DNA from: Anaerobaca lacustris
GTDB taxonomy: Bacteria; Planctomycetota; Phycisphaerae; Sedimentisphaerales; Anaerobacaceae
Reading direction: 5' to 3'
Assembly (NCBI RefSeq): GCF_030012215.1
Contig: NZ_JASCXX010000031.1
Coordinates: 1-54,171, forward strand
Length of the DNA stretch: 54,171 nt
Positions within the stretch are counted from its first letter, which is position 1, and the number at the start of each line of letters is the position of its first letter. The translations under genes were made by a program, and so were the position numbers. The notes beneath the pieces are model-generated. The model worked only from the letters and a program-made list of their open reading frames with translations. It ran no database searches and had not been told where the DNA came from. Below are positions 1 to 7,174 of this stretch, one piece after another.

Positions 1-852
1 CAGATTCTCCACACCATGTGTGAACAACCTTTGTCGAGTGATCCCTTTCTCGGCAAGAGATGCCAGCGCTGCATTTCGCTCACCTGCAGGTATCGTGTAC
101 TTGGTCACGGCATTTTCGGCGTCAGACACGTCCAATTCCCTACCACCCTCTATCCTGAACCCAGGGACATTGATTGCGGCTTCATGGTCGGCAAATATGT
201 ATGAATCAAGACAAGGGTTGGAGGAGACCTTCTCCACGCACAGCGTGTATTCGGATCGTTGCCTCCCGTGCCTGGTACTCGTCCCCAAGAGTTGCGGACC
301 GATGCCTAATGCACGTACCTCGCTGGTATCCGGAGACTCGCCGATCCATCCCGTGGATTCCCGGAACGTGTGTACCGCGACCTCTTGCGCGCACAGATCG
401 CACGATTCGAACGCGAAGAACGCAGCCACATAGGGGGAACGCGTCCAATCCAGAAATGGCGAAGGAAACCCATGATGACGAAGATAGGCCATGAAGGACA
501 ACACCGCAGCGGCGGAGTTGCCCTCTCGAAGCGAGTAGATGTTCGGCAGTCCTACTCGCATGAGACGACGAATCGCTTTCTCAGCATCGGGCCACTGCCT
601 CTTCGAGTGCCTTTCGATACACGGGAGTATGCGTGCCATGATATCGAAGTACTGCCTAAGGGACATTCCGGGCCGTTCTCGATCGAGGGTTGTTTGAAGA
701 TGCCAAGCGGCATCTCGATGCCCCCGAAACACTGTATCAGAGACGGACAGTTCTCTCTGGCACCTCAACGATCCTGTCTCCCGCTTCAGGTAACGTGCTG
801 TTGTCACAAAATGTGACCACCCATCCAGACTGACTGTTCGCATGAATCCCAT
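1..852 (-). CDS. FRG-domain protein, 3' end cut off by window edge
   Basis: Translated by hand on the minus strand, the frame is open for 284 codons and runs off position 1, so the C-terminus is missing. An FRG triplet sits at residues 42-44 (VFRGHRDAAWHL). The second hallmark of the family, normally close to 'QHYGLPTRLLDWT.SP', appears as RHHGFPSPFLDWTRSP at 125-140, followed by a small hydrophobic stretch (YVAAFFAF). FRG proteins have no settled biochemical role; many lie in defence or mobile islands. The start at 852 (MGFMRT) has GAGGA about 7 bases upstream; an in-frame ATG at 843 is an alternative. It begins 17 bp after the stop of the beta-lactamase-like gene, so the two may be cotranscribed. 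Base composition is visibly poorer in GC than its neighbours (29 G/C of 60 at 601-660), which hints at transfer. Family call is fairly sure, function unknown. Confidence 0.8.
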   Translation of the reverse strand, partial: MGFMRTVSLDGWSHFVTTARYLKRETGSLRCQRELSVSDTVFRGHRDAAWHLQTTLDRERPGMSLRQYFDIMARILPCIERHSKRQWPDAEKAIRRLMRVGLPNIYSLREGNSAAAVLSFMAYLRHHGFPSPFLDWTRSPYVAAFFAFESCDLCAQEVAVHTFRESTGWIGESPDTSEVRALGIGPQLLGTSTRHGRQRSEYTLCVEKVSSNPCLDSYIFADHEAAINVPGFRIEGGRELDVSDAENAVTKYTIPAGERNAALASLAEKGITRQRLFTHGVENL

Positions 853-868
853 GCTGTCCTCGCTCGGC

Positions 869-2938
869 CTATTCTGAATGGAGGGTGGCTCTGCGGACGG
901 AGAAGGCGTCGTTTCCGGAGAAGAGGAGGTGGCAGGTTCGGCCGTCCTGGCTGATCCATTTGGTGGGGAAGCTGGCGGTTTCACCCGGGCCGACGTCCCA
1001 TGCCTGGGTGTAATAGGCGGTGCGCCAGGGACCCCACGGTTCGGGGGCCTCGTAGACGCCAAAGCCGCCCTGGTAACGCGGGCCGCGAGAATCGGTGCTT
1101 TCAGGGAGAACCTGGCACCAGAGATAGCGCTTCAGTCCGGCGTTGTAGCTGATCCCGCCGCGATAGCAGCGGCCGGGATGGACGAAGACGGCGCCTCGTT
1201 CGCGAATGTCCTTCGTCCAGAGCGGCGTACCGGTGGCGTCCAGCCCTCTGAAGAACTCATAGGCCTGTCGCTGCCGAATGCGGTCCTTCGGCACACGGGC
1301 CATGACCATCCGGTCGGCCGGTTCGTAGGCACTGTCGCTATCGGTTGAATAGACATAGACGTATTCGTCCCGCGCACCGGCATAGTCCTTCCCGAAGTTC
1401 AGGAACGTCGGCGCGCCGAATCCGGTCTCGAACTTCCAGTCGCACCACTGCCAGGTCCGTCCGTGATCGCTCGACCAGGCCACCTGCGAATTGCCCACGT
1501 TTCGCACGAACATGTACAGCGTGCCATCGATGCACAGCATTCCGCTGGCCTTCGGGCCGGAACGCCCGTCGCCCCGCCGTTCGCCCGTCTCGCTGCGGAC
1601 GTTCACACCCTTGAAGTCTTGCGGACCGCCACTGACCCTGGCGAAACCGAGGCTGAGCTTTCGATCGACTTTCGGCTCGAAGCCCCAGCCGTCACCGTAG
1701 GCGGTATACAGGTGGTCGTCGTCGGCCCACGTGATGGGCCAGTTGTCGCTGCCGTCGGCGGCGCGGAGGATCGTATCGGCCGGCGCCCATTCGATGTCAC
1801 GGATGACCTCGCTGCCCGGATACGGCGCGCCGGGCCATCTCCCGCGATCCTTCACGGACACCGCAACCAACTCGATGAACGGCTCGATGGGCGCATAGTG
1901 CGGAGTTCGCTCGCGCCCGATGGACTTGCCCGCCCGTGCCACGACGACGTCCAACGATGGGATGACGACAATGAGACTGTCGTACAGGCCCCACGACCAG
2001 TAGGCGTCGCGCGGAACGTTCTTCATCGTTCCATCGGCGTTGTTCCACCAGAGCGGGCCATAGTGATCGGAGGCGTTGCCGTACTCCTGCTCCTTGAGAA
2101 CCGGCAATCTCTTGACCCCATGCGGCACGGTGCGGGCCGCATCGACGAACCAGGATGGGATCAACTGCCGATCCTGCCATCGCCCCCAGCGAAGGTAGAG
2201 ATAGCCGATCCGGGCCATGGCATCGACGTTGGCATGAATGCCCGAGCCGAACTCACGCCGGGCTACGCCGTCGATTTCCCTGGGACGGTATGAATTGGCT
2301 CGCCATCGCAGATCGTCTCGGCGGATGCCAATAGGTGAGAAGATCCGATCAAACAGCAGCTCCTGCAAGTCCCGTCCATAGACCAGCGTAACACACTCAG
2401 CCAACCAGTTGGGCCCGCCGTCACTGTAGGACCACTTCGTGCCCGGCTCGAACAGCAGCTCCGTATAACCTCCGTTCTTGTCGAACCCGGCGGTTTGCGC
2501 CGCGAGGTGCAAGAGCGTGATCTTCTCAAGCCAACCCTTGTCTCTGTTGGTCTCGGGCGGCACGCCGAATTCGGGATGGTACCGGGCCACCGGCTCGTGC
2601 AGGCCGGCGATCTTGCCATCGCCCAGCGCCAGTCCGAGGGCCGTGACGCCGATTGCCTTGGTTGAGGATTTCAAGTCGTACGTCTGCTTCTGATCGCCCC
2701 ACCGCATGACGACCCGTCCATGCCGGACAATCAGGCCCGATCCATCCCCCGCCAGGGCATAGTCTTTCGCCCTTGCCAGAAGCGATTCGTCCATGCCCAT
2801 CTCAGCAGGCGCGGCCGTCGTCCAGGTCTCGGCAGGCCAGAGATCCGCCCGATCCCGCCCTTGCGAGACGGAACCGCAGACAGAAATGCAAAGGACCGTT
2901 CCAGCACAGGCAACCTTGTAACGCAAGCTCTTGGCCAT
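869..2938 (-). CDS. Secreted serine beta-lactamase-like hydrolase fused to a DUF4185-like domain
   Basis: The product is 689 residues from the ATG at 2938, which has GGAG 7 bases upstream and opens with a signal peptide (MAKSLRYKVACAGTVL). Upstream in-frame starts at 3010 and 3019 are less likely. The N-terminal half is a class C beta-lactamase / penicillin-binding-like fold: the SxxK nucleophile motif is SSTK at about residues 91-94, YSDGGPN near 171 stands at the YxN position, and a YGPLWWNN segment follows. The C-terminal ~300 residues resemble DUF4185 / sialidase-like propellers (SSDHGRTW, FLNFGKDY, WGPWRTAYY). The first domain suggests an esterase or peptidase acting outside the cytoplasm; the second suggests glycan binding or cleavage. 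The actual substrate cannot be told. A 17-bp gap separates it from the downstream FRG gene. Confidence 0.85.
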   Translation of the reverse strand: MAKSLRYKVACAGTVLCISVCGSVSQGRDRADLWPAETWTTAAPAEMGMDESLLARAKDYALAGDGSGLIVRHGRVVMRWGDQKQTYDLKSSTKAIGVTALGLALGDGKIAGLHEPVARYHPEFGVPPETNRDKGWLEKITLLHLAAQTAGFDKNGGYTELLFEPGTKWSYSDGGPNWLAECVTLVYGRDLQELLFDRIFSPIGIRRDDLRWRANSYRPREIDGVARREFGSGIHANVDAMARIGYLYLRWGRWQDRQLIPSWFVDAARTVPHGVKRLPVLKEQEYGNASDHYGPLWWNNADGTMKNVPRDAYWSWGLYDSLIVVIPSLDVVVARAGKSIGRERTPHYAPIEPFIELVAVSVKDRGRWPGAPYPGSEVIRDIEWAPADTILRAADGSDNWPITWADDDHLYTAYGDGWGFEPKVDRKLSLGFARVSGGPQDFKGVNVRSETGERRGDGRSGPKASGMLCIDGTLYMFVRNVGNSQVAWSSDHGRTWQWCDWKFETGFGAPTFLNFGKDYAGARDEYVYVYSTDSDSAYEPADRMVMARVPKDRIRQRQAYEFFRGLDATGTPLWTKDIRERGAVFVHPGRCYRGGISYNAGLKRYLWCQVLPESTDSRGPRYQGGFGVYEAPEPWGPWRTAYYTQAWDVGPGETASFPTKWISQDGRTCHLLFSGNDAFSVRRATLHSE

Positions 2939-3104
2939 GGTTGCGCTCCAATCAATCCGGTGAGCATTGTTGGGCGACGTCGATACCACGATGATAGGCG
3001 ACGGCGCCATGACAAACAAGGACGAAACGCGGCCGTTACCAGCAGCCTGCGGACGGCCTTAAACGGGTAGACGCAAGGACGTCAGCCAATGAAAGGGTAC
3101 GACG

Positions 3105-3569
3105 ATGACACGACAAAGACTCATCCCGATTGTGACGGTTGTCGCGGTGCTGTTCGCCCTGCTGGCTACACCGGCCCCCGCGCAAGCCAAGACGAGCGCC
3201 AGAGTGGTCATCTCGCCCGATATCGGCCTGGGCATCTGGATCGGGCGCAACGTGGAACGGCACCGCCCTTATGGCCCCCCGCGCAGGCCTGTGGTGGTCC
3301 CGGTCCCTCGGCTGCGACGATTCAAGCCCGTCTGGACGCCCCCTCCGAGGGTCGTGGTCGTCCCGCCCCCGGTCGTCAGACGCGTGATCGTGGCGCCGCC
3401 GGTCGTCGAACCGGCGCCGACAACGATCACCGTGTGGATCACCAACTCCAACGGATCGATGACGTCCATCCAGTTGACCAGAGAAGGTTCCTGGTACCGG
3501 GGTCCGCGCGGCGAGTATTACACGAGCATACCAACCAACGAGCAACTCAGAGTCGTGTACGGCTTCTGA
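3105..3569 (+). CDS. Small secreted Pro/Val/Arg-rich protein
   Basis: A 154-residue product begins with a clear signal peptide ending in AQA near residue 27. The middle (about 55-105) is low-complexity, made of runs of Pro, Val and Arg (RVVVVPPPVVRR). The end is a short folded-looking segment (TTITVWITNSNGS, REGSWYRGPRGEYY). GAAAGGG lies 7 bases upstream of the ATG. Similar short proteins with a YY near the end occur in planctomycete envelopes, but I do not recognise a named family. It is probably exported; the role is unknown. Confidence 0.75.
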   Translation: MTRQRLIPIVTVVAVLFALLATPAPAQAKTSARVVISPDIGLGIWIGRNVERHRPYGPPRRPVVVPVPRLRRFKPVWTPPPRVVVVPPPVVRRVIVAPPVVEPAPTTITVWITNSNGSMTSIQLTREGSWYRGPRGEYYTSIPTNEQLRVVYGF

Positions 3570-3785
3570 CACAGTCCTGCTCATCCCACCTGGCCCATGC
3601 ATCCGACCAAAGGGCCACGCAGCCCGGGATATTCGAGGGAATGTCCCGACAAGCAGGACGCCCGACGCGAACCATCGCGCGGGCGTCCCTTCTTGTCATC
3701 CACACATGAGACGGGATTTGTGTTAGTGACACCGTCGGTCGACGTTGCCGCGGACACCATTCCGTCTGTCACGCAAAACACGTTC

Positions 3786-3827
3786 ATCACAAATGACGAC
3801 ACACAATACGTAGTCGCCACAATTGAC
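3786..3827 (+). repeat. Conserved 42-bp box, copy 1
   Basis: This stretch matches 22950-22991 at 35 of 42 positions with no gaps; the last 24 bases match at 22. It contains the palindromes TACGTA and CAATTG and ends in TTGAC, which here is the -35 of a good promoter. Sequence beyond the box is not shared by the two sites. It could be an upstream activator or operator site, or the remnant of a coding end: one plus frame reads similarly in both copies (NDD..YVVATID). Confidence 0.6.
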
Positions 3828-3852
3828 GCAAGCCTCTGGAAGCGCATACAAT
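3823..3852 (+). promoter_or_regulatory. Sigma-70-like promoter for the candidate small RNA
   Basis: TTGACG (3823-3828), an 18-bp spacer, then TACAAT (3847-3852). Start of transcription is expected near 3859. The -35 lies at the end of the conserved 42-bp box. Confidence 0.55.
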
Positions 3853-3858
3853 GCCTCA

Positions 3859-3976
3859 TGCTGCAAGTGCAAATTGAACCCTTACGATCAGTTTTCAATG
3901 GACTGAAATCAAGGCACTGGGCAGCAGGGAGGCACGGGGTGATGAAGAGAGCAACGCTCCCATGTCTCCCTTTTTT
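3859..3976 (+). ncRNA. Candidate small RNA of about 118 nt
   Basis: The segment between the promoter at 3823-3852 and a strong terminator has no convincing reading frame or ribosome site. It holds a short internal hairpin (TTTCA, six-base loop, TGAAA near 3894-3909) and then the long terminator stem. The unit has the form of a free-standing small RNA gene. I do not recognise 6S, 4.5S, tmRNA or RNase P motifs in it. It could instead be a terminated leader of the gloB-like gene at 4236. Confidence 0.45.
3926..3976 (+). terminator. Rho-independent terminator
   Basis: The arm 3926-3939 (AGGGAGGCACGGGG) pairs with 3958-3971 over 13 of 14 positions, including two G-U pairs and one mismatch. The loop is 18 bases, and the stem runs into a six-T run at 3971-3976. 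A second small hairpin (GCCGC GAA GCGGC) follows at 3977-3989. Confidence 0.7.
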
Positions 3977-4235
3977 GCCGCGAAGCGGCGTTTGCAGGAC
4001 CACTGATGTGTCGCTGTGCCTTCTCATCTCGGCGGCGGGCGCATCGGTACGGCTTGCAGACGCAGAATGCTGTCGTTGAACATCGGCGTTCATTATCGTT
4101 CGGGCTGTGAGCATGGAGGCTTGCGGCCCTTTTTCTTTGGCCCTGCTATCGCATCACACATCGCACCCCATCCTCGCGGCGCATCGTGCCGAGGGCAGGT
4201 CTTGACGGATCGAGACGTTCGAGATAACCTCGGAC

Positions 4236-5036
4236 ATGATGGATTCCGAACCCGTCAACGCGATCGCAAACGCCACGACCATACTAACGTGTGGCGACAA
4301 CTATACTTACATCTGTCTTTGCGGTGAGCGATGCGCCTTCGTGGTGGACCCGACCGACGCAGCGATGGTCTTGCGCGTCCTCGACGAGCGACGACTGACC
4401 CTGACCGCCGCGCTTCTGACGCATCATCACGCGGACCACACCGCCGGGCTGGCCGAACTCAAGTCGGCGACGGGTTGCCAGGTCGTCGGCCCCGACGCAC
4501 GGCGAATCGTCGGAATCGACCGCCTCGTTCGCGACGGCGACACCATCGAACTTGGCGACCGAACCACCGAAGTCCTTGCCACACCTGGGCATACGCGCAC
4601 ATCGGTCTGCTATTATCTGCCGGCTTCACCCAACGCAGGACCCGGCAGCGTATTCACAGGAGACACACTGTTCGTCGGTGGCTGCGGCAGGCCCCTGGAA
4701 TGCGACGCTCACGTGCTCTGGGCGTCTCTGCAGCGTCTGGCCGCATTGCCCGAGGAGACGCTCGTCTGGTGCGGCCACGATTACACAGCCGAGAACTACG
4801 AGTTTGCGCTGACCATCGAACCAGACAACCAAGCCGTTCGGGAGCGACTGAACGAGATCCGTCGGGCGGCGGCAGAGGGCCGACCGAGCGTACCGTCTAC
4901 AATCGCTTGCGAAAAGGCAACGAATGTCTTTCTTCGGGCCGGTGATTCGACTGTACGAGCCGCCGTGGGCGTCGGCGATGCGAATTCCGAGCGCACGTTC
5001 GCGGAGTTGCGGCGGCGCAAGAACCTCTTTGGCTGA
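4236..5036 (+). CDS. gloB: Hydroxyacylglutathione hydrolase (glyoxalase II family metallo-beta-lactamase fold)
   Basis: The product is 266 residues, the usual length for glyoxalase II, which hydrolyses S-D-lactoylglutathione or related thioesters. The dinuclear metal site is intact: THHHADH at 62-68, the His of GHT at 119, Asp143 in TGDTLF, and His181 in WCGHDY. GGCGRPLECDA and the C-terminal TAENYEFA segment are typical of the GloB subfamily rather than general metallohydrolases. Two adjacent ATGs (4236, 4239) compete and neither has a strong ribosome site. The following gene starts six bases after the stop, so the two are probably cotranscribed. The thiol used by this organism may not be glutathione. 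Confidence 0.88.
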   Translation: MMDSEPVNAIANATTILTCGDNYTYICLCGERCAFVVDPTDAAMVLRVLDERRLTLTAALLTHHHADHTAGLAELKSATGCQVVGPDARRIVGIDRLVRDGDTIELGDRTTEVLATPGHTRTSVCYYLPASPNAGPGSVFTGDTLFVGGCGRPLECDAHVLWASLQRLAALPEETLVWCGHDYTAENYEFALTIEPDNQAVRERLNEIRRAAAEGRPSVPSTIACEKATNVFLRAGDSTVRAAVGVGDANSERTFAELRRRKNLFG

Positions 5037-5042
5037 GCGACG

Positions 5043-5981
5043 ATGCGCCAATCGACCATCTTCCATCTCGCCTTGCCGTTGTGCGCGTTCGCCGGACTGT
5101 CGTGCGGCACGCTGGCCTGGTCGGACGAGTTCGCACCCGGCACGAAGGTGGGCGTCGTTCGCAGCCCTCTGGTCCGGGAGGCGTCCGGCATCGTGGCCAG
5201 CCGCAAGAATGCCGATGTGCTCTGGATCCACAACGACTCCGGCTATCCAGCGCACCTGTACGCGCTCGACACGCAAGGCAACCTCCTCGGCACCTGCCCC
5301 GTCGTCGGAGCCCGCGCGAGGGACTGGGAGGACATCGCCATCGGTCCCGGCCCCGATCCAAACCAGCAATACCTCTACATCGGCGACATCGGTGACAACG
5401 AATCCAAGTATCCATCGGTGTGGGTGTACCGGGTCCCCGAGCCGGATGTCGATGCAACAAACCCCTTCGGCCAGATGCGTATCGGCCCAGCGGAGCCGCT
5501 TGAGCTGACGTATCCCGATGGCCCGCGAGATGCCGAGACCCTCCTGGTCGATCCTCTCAACGGAGACATCTACATCATTGCCAAGCGGTCTTTCTTCTGT
5601 CGGGTCTATCGAGCGCGATTTCCCGATCGGCCCGATGGGCCTGTCGTACTGGAACGGGTCGCCGTCCTGCCCTGGGGCTTTGCCACGGGCGGCGACGTGT
5701 CCCCGGATGGGCGGCGCGTGATCGTCCGCAGCCCCTTCAACGCCGCCTTGTGGATTCGGCCGGATGGCGAACCGCTGTGGAAGGCCTTCGAGGGCAGGCA
5801 AATCGGCATCCCGCTGAGGATGGAACCTCAAGGCGAGGCCATCGGGTTCGACAGCCGGGGCGAGGGCTACTTCACGATCAGTGAAGGGGTCGATCCGCCA
5901 CTCTATTACTTCGCCCTCGTCTCCAGGGCGGACGAGGAGTTATCGGACAACTCCACCTCGCACGCCGACCCCGCGCGGTAA
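5043..5981 (+). CDS. Secreted beta-propeller-like protein
   Basis: The protein has 312 residues with an N-terminal signal peptide of about 25. Repeating motifs fit a propeller of the kind annotated as phytase-like or SMP-30-like: REASGIVASRKN, WIHNDSGYPAHLYALD, DWEDIAIGPG, YLYIGDIGDN and RDAETLLVDPLNGDIYII. The DWEDIA and GDIGDN motifs are highly characteristic of one uncharacterised secreted family found in many soil and aquatic bacteria. Catalytic activity is not known. It follows gloB with a six-base gap. The last ~15 residues are low-complexity. Confidence 0.75.
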   Translation: MRQSTIFHLALPLCAFAGLSCGTLAWSDEFAPGTKVGVVRSPLVREASGIVASRKNADVLWIHNDSGYPAHLYALDTQGNLLGTCPVVGARARDWEDIAIGPGPDPNQQYLYIGDIGDNESKYPSVWVYRVPEPDVDATNPFGQMRIGPAEPLELTYPDGPRDAETLLVDPLNGDIYIIAKRSFFCRVYRARFPDRPDGPVVLERVAVLPWGFATGGDVSPDGRRVIVRSPFNAALWIRPDGEPLWKAFEGRQIGIPLRMEPQGEAIGFDSRGEGYFTISEGVDPPLYYFALVSRADEELSDNSTSHADPAR

Positions 5982-6207
5982 TTATGGGGCTGGCCCAACC
6001 CTGCCCGCAACGTGGTTTCAGCCGCGGCATCCCGCCCCTTCAAACCGCCGCACGCTCTTTGGATTTGCCCGAAGTTTCACTATATTTTATGTGAGGCTTG
6101 GTTCCGGCCGATTCTCTGATCGGGCCACCCTCCTACGGATCGCCCGGAACGGCCCTAGATCGTAAAGCGCAGCGAGGTGTAAAGGAACGTTGGTAGGAAT
6201 CGGGAAG

Positions 6208-6669
6208 ATGTGGGCGCGAACGACACGGCTTGAACTGCTCATCGTCACCATAGGACTCCTCGTGCTGCTGTTCTGCAGCAAACCTCCGCAGTCCGGCAGC
6301 GCTCAGGTATACGATCGGACGCCACAAGAGTCCCGGCCGGAGTTCGATCAGAACGACCCGTCCATTCCTCTGCCCCAGTCCGAAGACGACACAGAACACA
6401 GTCCCCTCGATGCCCAGGGCGAGGGCTCGGACCATCCACAAGCCACTCGGATGGGGGCCGTCGACGCCCGAAACATCGCGAATCTGCCGTACGGCGATGT
6501 CATGTACGGAGACGTCACCGTGCGATGGGTCTGGGATGGCACCCGTTTCGTGCCGCAGAAAGTCTGTATCGTGAAGGAGAAAGACGGCGTCAGCAGCGTC
6601 TGGAGCTTCGATCAGCAGGACAAAGCCGTCGTGTCCGAGATCTCCGAGGGCCCCGGAACACCCCCGTAA
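6208..6669 (+). CDS. Membrane-anchored hypothetical protein
   Basis: From ATG 6208 (AGGA nine bases upstream) the product is 153 residues; a TTG at 6190 is a weaker start. One membrane segment (LELLIVTIGLLVLLF, about 8-22) is followed by a polar acidic linker rich in Pro, Ser, Glu and Asp. A short C-terminal domain contains DVTVRWVWDGTRFVPQKV. This looks like an inner-membrane anchor carrying a small periplasmic domain. No family recognised. Confidence 0.65.
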   Translation: MWARTTRLELLIVTIGLLVLLFCSKPPQSGSAQVYDRTPQESRPEFDQNDPSIPLPQSEDDTEHSPLDAQGEGSDHPQATRMGAVDARNIANLPYGDVMYGDVTVRWVWDGTRFVPQKVCIVKEKDGVSSVWSFDQQDKAVVSEISEGPGTPP

Positions 6670-7174
6670 GGCCCTGCCGGCCGGCCACGCGCCGTCACGA
6701 CAACGGACACCTCGCTCGGAAAACCGACTATTTCCACCACCGTATCCACATACCAAGCGCAGCGATTTTCCGCCGGGCGCCGTATTGCAGGCGGCATGTC
6801 CATATGCTATAAATGGCGTTGGTCAGAGGGGCGCTCGTTGCCGTCGGGCGACTGCCACGGGCGACGGGGGTCCTTCAGGTCCGTTTCGGAGGCATCGGGA
6901 CATGAATCGAGGGCAGGTTCAGTTCGCGGGGGCGACGGACGGTGCTTCCACACATCGAGACGGTGAATCGGACGTCCACAAATCCGATTGTCTTCAGGAA
7001 GGAGGTGGTCAGGCCGATAGTCCTTTGGTGTAGTGCGGCGCGCAGGGCAGCCGACATGGTCGCGAGTGTGGATGCACGGAATCCTGTTGTACACCTCGCG
7101 GGGCATGCGGGCCCGGACACCGCGCCGGATGAGTTCATTGCTGTTCGTACGCTTTTGTTTGAAGGAGGATTGCG
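6670..7174. other. 505-bp gap: promoter and long leader of the LamG gene
   Basis: No reading frame here has both a ribosome site and plausible protein composition. A promoter lies at 6785-6813, leaving a leader of about 350 nt before the ATG at 7175. Several GC-rich short inverted repeats (for example CCGGCCGG near 6680) are visible but no U-run terminator. The leader ends in AAGGAGG seven bases before the ATG. Confidence 0.5.
6785..6813 (+). promoter_or_regulatory. Sigma-70-like promoter upstream of the first LamG gene
   Basis: TTGCAG (6785-6790), 17-bp spacer, TATAAA (6808-6813). Confidence 0.5.

Noticed and set aside
2938-3019. Longer start of the beta-lactamase-like protein
   Set aside because: It would place 27 residues before a normal signal peptide; only the ATG at 2938 has a Shine-Dalgarno site.
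3597-4079. Plus-strand ORF (160 codons) through the small RNA candidate
   Set aside because: It crosses a promoter and a terminator and has no ribosome site or family-like motifs.
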